From Oscillospiraceae bacterium (GTDB lineage Bacteria > Bacillota > Clostridia > Oscillospirales > Oscillospiraceae): 64,000 nt of DNA. The stretch is from positions 72,094-136,093 of the forward strand of contig JAHHSI010000003.1 in assembly GCA_020025275.1 (NCBI GenBank). The letters are read 5' to 3'. The translations under genes and the position numbers were made by a program. This document shows, piece after piece, positions 53,501-62,500 of the stretch; within the stretch, counting starts at the first letter, position 1, and each line of letters opens with the position of its first letter. The notes below the pieces were generated by a model that was given only the letters and a program-made list of their open reading frames with translations, did no database searches and was not told where the DNA came from.

Positions 53501-56500
53501 CTGCGCAACCTGCAGAAGCTGGACAGCTACGGACGCCAGAACGCCGATCAGGGCGTGGTCCTCAACCCGGTGTTCTACGACAAGCTGCCGGAATATCTGA
53601 CGTCGGACGACCTTGCCAAGGGGAACTTTACGGTTGTCTGGAAGGACAAAGAGGGTAATCCGAAACCGGATGTACCCACATTGGAGGTTGTCGATACCCG
53701 TACCGTGACCGAGCGCGACTACGGCGGCTGGATGACGTATCCCAAGTCCGAGGAGTATCACTACAACGACTACTCCGCCGGCAAGCCCTTTGACGATCTG
53801 ACACCCGACGCCAAAAACTCCCACGAGATCGACTTCACCGTCTATGAGCTGCGCTTTGCCAAGCAGAACGGGAAAGACGTCCGTGTGGAGGTGGGCGATA
53901 CGGTGGAGATCTGGTATGCCGTTACCGCACGGGATGACGATCTGCCTATGGTCTATGTGGACGAGGACAGAGATCTGAGTACCACCAACGACCTGCACCC
54001 GGCTTACTTCCCCAGAATGGGCGAGTACTACTATCACTATAACAGCTATGCAACGCCGCTGCTGCCCGCCCTCAGCTGGAGCAGCGACCAGAATAAGGTA
54101 GAGAACGCTCAGCGGCAGATGGATCTGGACTATCTGCTCCATGATATTGGCTTCTCGGCCGATAAGAATACACAGGTAGACCGCTGGGAATTCCTCAACG
54201 GCAGCCAGACACTGCTCCCCGGCTATGGCGAGGATGGGGTCCTCTTCAATGAGGATATCAACGAAGCCAGAGATCACCAGACTGCTGTCTATCAGGCCAA
54301 CCGTGTCCTGACGGGTAAGGCGGACCGGGATCAGCTGCCTACGGAGCAGAACCTGAAGAGCTACTTCAACGGGTATATCCGAGATTGGTGGGGGAAGGTG
54401 CTGGCGCTGCGTACGAAGCTCTCGCAGCCTTGGGACGGCGCAAAGACGGAGCGGACGCCGATCCTCTGGAGCCAGACACGGCAGCACCTGCAAAAGGCAT
54501 GGCTGCTGGCCGGCAGTGAGATTACCTCCCTGTCCGGAAACCGCCAGTATGAACTGACCAAAGGTGACGGCTATACGGAGGACACCGGCAGCAATCCGGC
54601 CTACCACAGCGGCAGCTACTATGAGGACATCCGAAAGATCACAGATGACAACTATGTCACGGCACTGGAGTATGGCGAAGACTTCGACATCACTCTGCAC
54701 GCCGTGAACTACGGTGACTGGGGGTTGGACGGTGTTGAATTCATCTACACCATGCCCTACGGCACCGAGCCGCAGCTGAAGCTGGATAACTACGGCATCA
54801 CCGCCCAGTTCCTGACGGCGGTGAACGGCCCCGGCGACGAGACCTATGCCGATGCGCCGGATGTTTCGGTGGAAGTGCTGCAGAGCCCGGAGACGGGCAG
54901 CCGTGGCTACACCGCCCCCAATCAGCCGCAGGATCCGCAGTGGACAAAGCGGGAAGAGGTGGATGCGGCGCATTACGATGCCGATCAGGCGATTCCGTGG
55001 GTCTTCAAGATCACCGTGAAGAGCCCGCTGCAAAAGTGGTTCAACCGCGGTACAGAGGCCGGCTACAAGCTGAAGGTGCAGCTGCCCGGGCACGTGTTCC
55101 TCACCAATGAGAACGAGTACTGGTACGACCGGGTCATCGCCAGACCCTACGTGGCGCCCGGCAGTGAAAATCACTATTACTACCAGATCTTCGACATGGA
55201 TCACTGGGAGGGTGAGACCCGGACCCGGATGCCCCATAACCAGATCTACGGTATGGACTACCTTTGGAACAAGGGCTGGTATATCTCCGGACTGCACTAC
55301 TCCTTCGGCTCGCCCAACACACCGTATATCAATGGGTATAACATCCAAAACAACGAGGTACAGCGCAGTGATGCGGATACGTCCGGCACTGTGACCAACA
55401 ATGGCTACACGAACTACGCACAGGCCGATAAACGGGATCTGTATGCTCAGACCGGCACACGGGCCGTAATGCGTAAGCCCTTTGTTCGCTTGTGGGCCAC
55501 GGTGGGAGATGACCTGACCGGCGGAACCCATCGGCAGTACTATACGGACACCGAGGGCCAGCGCAACAACATCAATATCCATGTAGAGAACAAGTACTGG
55601 TGGGATCAGTACGCAGGCAACGGGGAAGGCTACCGCAGCTACGAAAAGCACCGCCACAATTACGAGGTGGACGGCGGCTCGAGAGGTACGCTGGCCCTGC
55701 CGGTGATCACCAACGTCCTGCCTCTGGGCATCGTTCCCGTGGCGGCCGACGGAACACTCTACTCAAAGGACAATGCGGCAAATGCCCAGAAAACGCTGGA
55801 TTGGACGCTCTATGAACGAGACCTGCACACCGGTTCCAATGGAAAGGATATTGTGGAGGCTCCGACTGAAAAGAGTAAGTATGCAGCGCAGGTCACCTAT
55901 GAGCAGATCCCCTGTTACGACGGAGAGCGCCTGATGGAGCGGACGGAAGGCAGATACGTGATCCGCTTTACCCCTACGATGGATGCCGGCGGTGATCTGT
56001 CACAGGAGGCTCGTCTGGCCTCTGAAAAGGCAGCCATCTTCTCCTTCAAAACGCTGACGGAGCGGGTTCCCAGAATGGAGACCGACCGCAGAGGCCTGCA
56101 GGGGGATCTTGGAAATAACTACCAGGATAACCGCACCTATCTGGGCAGCAAGCTGCCGGGCTTCAAGTATATCGTGGACGAGGACATTCAGGGCGGTAAC
56201 CCCTACCGTGTCGGTTCCTACGGACATGCAGAGCTGTACAAGTATGATTCCGTGTTCTATGCCCTCGACGACCGTTTGGATGCCGTGAAAAAAGAGTACG
56301 GCAGCTACGGCGTGGTGGGCAACCTTCCGGATGACAAGCTGAACCACGCATATGAAAAGGATACGCCGCTGATCGGCAGTCTGCGAAAGTATCAGGAGAC
56401 AGATCCGCAGAACGTGGAGGACTACAGTGCCGCCAACGGCAAGGAGGATCTGAACTATGAGGCCCGCCTGCCGGACGGCCTGAAAGACTTTGACCGCAAT

Positions 56501-59500
56501 GGCAGCATCGTGCATCGGGAGACGGCCACAGGACAGGAGTTCGCAGACATCGGTGTGATGAATACGCTGAAGATCCGCACGGCCAAGCCCCGGTTCTCCG
56601 TCGATGCCCTTGTCGGCCCTGAAAAGGAAGATGCAGGGCAGGGAGCACAGGATCAGATCTTCCAGTACGGCGACGATGTCTGGTACAGCGCCAAGGTGTC
56701 CAACAGCCCCAGCGAGGAATTGGCTTTCCGAGAGACCGGATCGCTGCACCACGCTAAGATCGTGGTCTCCTTCCATCTGCCGGAATCTGTCAGCTACAGC
56801 GGTACGGCGGCGTGGAATGTGGCCAATAACGATCAGGATTGGTACAACAATGACGGCGATTACTACGTTGAGTTCACTAATCCCATCACGGGCGAGACGC
56901 TTCGTCTGACGGAACAGCAAATGCGTGAGCAGGGCTGGGGCGTGGAAGTGATCGCCGATACCGAGGCCAAATGGGACCCGGATACACTGGAACATTCGGG
57001 CCAGATCGTGACCTTTGAGATCACGACGCCGAAAACGGACGGCTTTACCGACTATACGTCCTACGTGAAGGGAGAAAAGCCGGCCGGCTACTTCCCCAGC
57101 GGTGCGGTGATGAACTTCAAGATCCGCACCCGGGTGGACAATCTACCGCAGATGGCGGGTCTGGCCGATCCCAATGGCAGCGAGGTGTGGGATTCCGAGA
57201 AGAACCGTGCCCAGGTATACATGACGATCCATGATACCGACGGGCACTTTGCATTGCGCGAAAACGGCACCTTTATCAACCGCGATCAGTACGAGACGGA
57301 GAAACCGCCTCAGGGGAACTACAACGGCTTCGAGATCATGGTGGATGACCATCAGTTCTACCCGCAAGGGCAGGAGGCCTGCGTCTGGAACGCCGAGCCG
57401 CCCATCTCCGACCAGAGAGACGAGAGCGGCCAACTGACCACAGACTACACGGCGGATGGACAGTATGATACGCGCCATGTGACGGCCACCAGCGGCAAGA
57501 GTCTGCTGAAAAAGCCGGCAGGCACGGTTCGTCTGGATACCGGAAAGCTGCGTCCGCAGGTAAACGATCCCGACTCTGAAAAGGTGATCACGGAAGATCC
57601 CCATGTCAGAAGCTCCTATCAGATGACGATCCGCTTGGATCAGGCTGTGAATAAGACGGCCAACGTGAATACCTTCGTGGTGAATTACAATGTTCCCTAC
57701 TACGGTACCAACGTGGGTACGCCGCATCCGGCCCCGCCCAGCGACGAAGGAAAACTGGAGCAGCTGGTCAAAGAGATCCGCACCGGCGCCTGGGAAGTTC
57801 CTGAGGGACTGGATGCCAAGACGACACAGATCCTGCAGGATCATTTGAAGGTCCATGTCCAGATCCTCACGCTGGAAAATCCGGCGGCTGAGAACGGACA
57901 GTATTACTATCCCGGTGCGGATGATTACAAAAACGATCCGGACAGCATGAATGGCTGGCACAGCCTCGGTGACGAGGCCGGCTACGGATTGACGGAAAAC
58001 GTGACGCTCCCCATTCCCAAGGAGTATATGCAGCACGTCTACCAGATCCGCTGGATCATTCAGGCCGAGGCCTTTACTGACGGCGGCGTGGACTACAGTG
58101 CAGAGCAGGCCGCCATCGCCTATCCGGTGCCGGCCGGGTTCCGACTGGACGTGGATGCCGACCCGGTCACGGAGGGCAAACAGGAGATGGATGAGGTCGA
58201 TCCGGAGCGTCTGAACAAGGACGAGCCGGCACAGAGTGTCAAGGATCGCTCCGCTTATATCCTCCTGCAGACGTCCAAGCTGGATACCACCGGTGTCTAC
58301 AAGCACACAAACCACTTTGCCGCCATGTATCCCAAGTACGACGATCAGAAGTACGCCGCTGCCTCCAAGACGGCGCGCGCCGGCTTCTATGTGGACCCGG
58401 AGCTTCCCACGGTGGATCTGACGATCAAGACCAAGTACTTCTCCGGCAACTACTCCACAGGCTATACGTGGCAGCTGTCCAGCAATGTTTCGCCCAATAC
58501 CAGCAAGATGCTGAAGTATCAGGTGGAATATAAGAATATCAGTCAGGCCTTCGACCCGGAGGTCCTGGAGGACAACGTTACCGATCCGCTGGTGGCAGTA
58601 GCCCTGCCCTATGTGGCTGTCCTGAAGGGAGAAAACTTCGGCTACGTCCCCTACCGGGATCTGAACGCCGCCGATGCCAAGGCGGAGGACTACTATATCG
58701 GTGACAACTACGGCAACAGTTCGGAGGAAGCCCACAAGGTGACGCAGAATCTGGACAACAAAAAGCCGCTGTGGACCTGGTATATCGCAGATGACGAAGG
58801 GAACAAGCTGCCTGCCGAGGATGTTGTACATACGATCCGTGCGGCGGGTGAACCGAAGTTCCTGCGAAAGTCCATTGATGGCAGCTCCGATATGCGGACG
58901 GTCCTCAACTTCCCCTTCGAGGGGAAACTGGCGCCGGGCCAGCGTGTGGTGGTGGAGCTGATGGTCCCCTTCGAGGAGGCCGAAGGCAATGCGGTCCCCA
59001 CGGATATGCTGCAGTGCAAGGCCTACGGCTTCAAGGTGGGCAACTTTGACCCCTACATCAAGCAGGGCGGTGCGTATGACAATCTGAACTACGAGTACGA
59101 CGCCTACGACGTCAACGACAACCAGTCGCAAAAGGATATGTGCATTACCCGCCTGACCAATGCACTGGTGTTCCAGACGGTGGAGAGCATCGTTCAAAGA
59201 AAGATGGCGACCACCGAGCTGGAGAGCAACGTGACCAACCGCGCCGTCCCCGTACCGGAGGGCAAGACGTATGAGTACAGCGTCTCTCTGGTCAACAAGA
59301 GTGCAAAGACCGCCTATGACAAGCTGGTGCTGTACGATGTACTGCCCTATGCCGACGACGTGGAGATCAAGAATCTGGACTCCAATACACAGCAGCCGGT
59401 GCCGCGTAACTCCAAGTGGAACGGTTGGATCATCCCCGATAGCCTGCAGGTCATGGCCTACGCACACACAGACGGCACGACCACGGAGGCTCCGCTGGAT

Positions 59501-62500
59501 CCCAGTCAATACGAGATCTGGGTCGGACCTCTGGCCAAGACAGGTAGCGGAAAGTTTGAAGTGTGCCCTATGACCGATCTTCCCAAGCAGGAAGAACTGG
59601 CCTTGCAGGAGACGTACGACAGGATGCGCAGCAGCTCTGAAAAGGCCAGATATGGTCTTGTCCGTCTGGACGAAGTGCTGCAGATGGCGGAGGGACGCGA
59701 AAAAGACGATGCGATCAGAGGAATCCGTGCCGTTTGGGTGGAGGTGGAGCCCAGCTACAAGCTCACATCCAACTCCCGCCTGCGTCTGGAACTGCAGATG
59801 CACGAGCCGCTGAACCTGCCGGTATATCCCGGCGATGTGACGGCGGAGTCACCGGAGCAGTACAATAATCTGGTAAAGGACTTCTCAGCGTGGAATACCT
59901 TCGTGTCCCGCTGCAACGCCAACATTCTGGAGAACGCCAGAGTCGGTGTGTACCCCAACGCCCCCACGGGCCGAGGCTACATCGGCAGCTATATCTGGCA
60001 CGATGCGGATTACAGCGGCGTACCTGACAGCGGCGAAGGCACCTATGGCACCGAGGCCAATACCGGACGCATCCAGCTGCAGGAAAAGACCACGGATCTG
60101 GACTTTGACGGTACGCTGGACGACCCCGGCATCAACGGGGTACTGGTCCAACTGGTGAACCCCTACGGCTATCCGGTCAACCGTGAAGGCCAGACCATCA
60201 CCAAGGTGGATGAGAACTATGTTCTGGCCGATCCGCAGACCGGCAAGCCCATTCTGATTGCCAACCCCGACGGTGTGGAGGTCTATCAGAACTCCAAGTT
60301 CGGCGGCCCGGTGGAGTATGTCACCGAGAGTGACTACTACGGAAACGACGGCTACTACATCCTCTCGAACCTGAAGCCCGGCGATTACCGCCTGCGCTTT
60401 GTGTTCCCGGAGAATTACAACCAGTTCTCCGTTACGACGCCGCAGCTGGGCAGCGACAAGGCTACCGGTATCACCGTGTTCCGCAACGGCGCACCGATCT
60501 CCGGCAACGACACGATCCCGGAGGGCAACCCCATTCCCAAGGATCGTCTGGCTGTTTTGACCGATGTGATCACCGTGGAGGCGGTGGATACCGCCGATCT
60601 GCGGACCTACGATCAGAAAGTGACCGGCTACAACGTGGGTGTGGGACGTGCCTATCCCTACGGCGGTACCGTCTGGCTGGATGAGACCGGCAACGGCGAG
60701 AGCATCAAGAGTGACGGTCTGCTGGATCCCGGCGAGCAGCCCCTTTCCGGCATCCGCGTATCGGTCTATGAGATGGACGATCTGACGACGCCTTGTCTGG
60801 ATGCAGACGGAAATCCCGCCGTGTACACCACGGGGGACAGCGGCGAGTACCTCTTCCGCCTCAAGCCGGGTCACAAGTATCTGGTGCGGTCGGAAGATAC
60901 CCTGGCCGATCGACTGCTCAAGCCGACACCGTGGACCTTTACCAACGATCCGACCCAGGCCGATCAGGACAACGACCTGTCTGCCGTGGCCGGTATGCAT
61001 GAGACAAAAGCCTTTACAGCACAGGCACCTGTCAACGACAGCGGCACGCCTTTGCTGGGAGCAGACGGTCAGTCCTTTGCCGCCAACACCAAGATCGATC
61101 TTGGTTACATCAATGCCGGCAGAGGCTTCCTGGGCAAGTTTGTCTGGGATGACCTGAATTACGACGGCATCATGGATGCCAACGAACCCGGAATTCCCAA
61201 TGTCATCCTGACCTTGGAAGGGTACTATCTGGATGAACAGGGGAACTGGAACCTCTTCGAGACGAGAGATCTGAAGACCAACGAGGCCGGCGCCTATGTC
61301 TTTGAAAACGTGATGAGCTATCATGATGTGGCCGGGACAAAGTGCCTGACCGGGTATCGGCTGAAGATCGATCCGCAGAAGAACGGGGAGCACTATCAGA
61401 CCTACGCGATCACCCACTATCTGGCAGGGAAGGGCGTTAAGGACAGTGATCTGATCTCGGATCCCCAGAATCCCAACCGCTACTACCTCCATGAGGATTA
61501 CATCATCATTGCCGAGGACGCCACCCAAGGTACGGACGTTCAGTATCGCAGAACCTACGGCGGCAAAGACTACGACATCAGCGATGCCAAGATTATTCTG
61601 GACTATGATGCGGGCTTTGCAAGATACGAGTACGGCCAGGTGGACGGCATGATCTGGAGCGACGAGGGAGCCGGTGAAAACCGCTATAACGGTATCTGGG
61701 ATGCGGATGAACAGGGACTTGCCGATGTGGCGGTCTATCTGGAGCAGTATTACCGTGATGCTGACGGCCGGTATCAGCCGGTGGCCAGCGGTACAGCTCC
61801 CGACGGCACCGTGCACGGCGCCTTTAGGAAGACCGTGACGGATCACGAGGGCAAGTATCACTTTGGAACGGTCCCCCTCTTTGTGGAGATCGACGGCCAG
61901 AAGATGCTCAGCTACTACCGCATCCGGACGGAACTGCCGGATCAGAGCTATGCGGCGACCCGCTATCTGCAGGCAACGAATGACAAGCAGATCGACAGCC
62001 ACTGGATCACTAATCAGTACGACGAGACATCCAGAAACTACCTGACGGCACCGCAGGAGGACTACTTCCTGCTGGCAAAACCGGCCGGAACGCTGCAAAA
62101 TGGACCGTATACACTGACCCATGACAAGACGGCCTATGACATTGTCCATAAAAAGGGCGATGTGTCCGGCTACGATGGCGGTGTGCTGCGCTTTGTCCCC
62201 GCTCAGTTGGAGGGCATCCTCTGGATGGATACCGACTACGACGGCATCCGGGACAAGGGCGAGGCTGCATACAGCGGCCAGACGGTCCAGCTGGAACGCT
62301 ACTATTACCGCAACGGCGGCTGGGTCAAGGACGAGCAGTTCACGGCCTCCACACAGACAGACAGCACCGGCACCTATCGCTTCGGAGGCCTGTCTACCTA
62401 TGTGGAAGTGGACGGCAAGTACGAACTGGCCGGCTATCGGCTGCATTTGACGGCGCTGCCGGAGCATCTGGCGGTGACCCGCTATATGCAGGGCGATGAC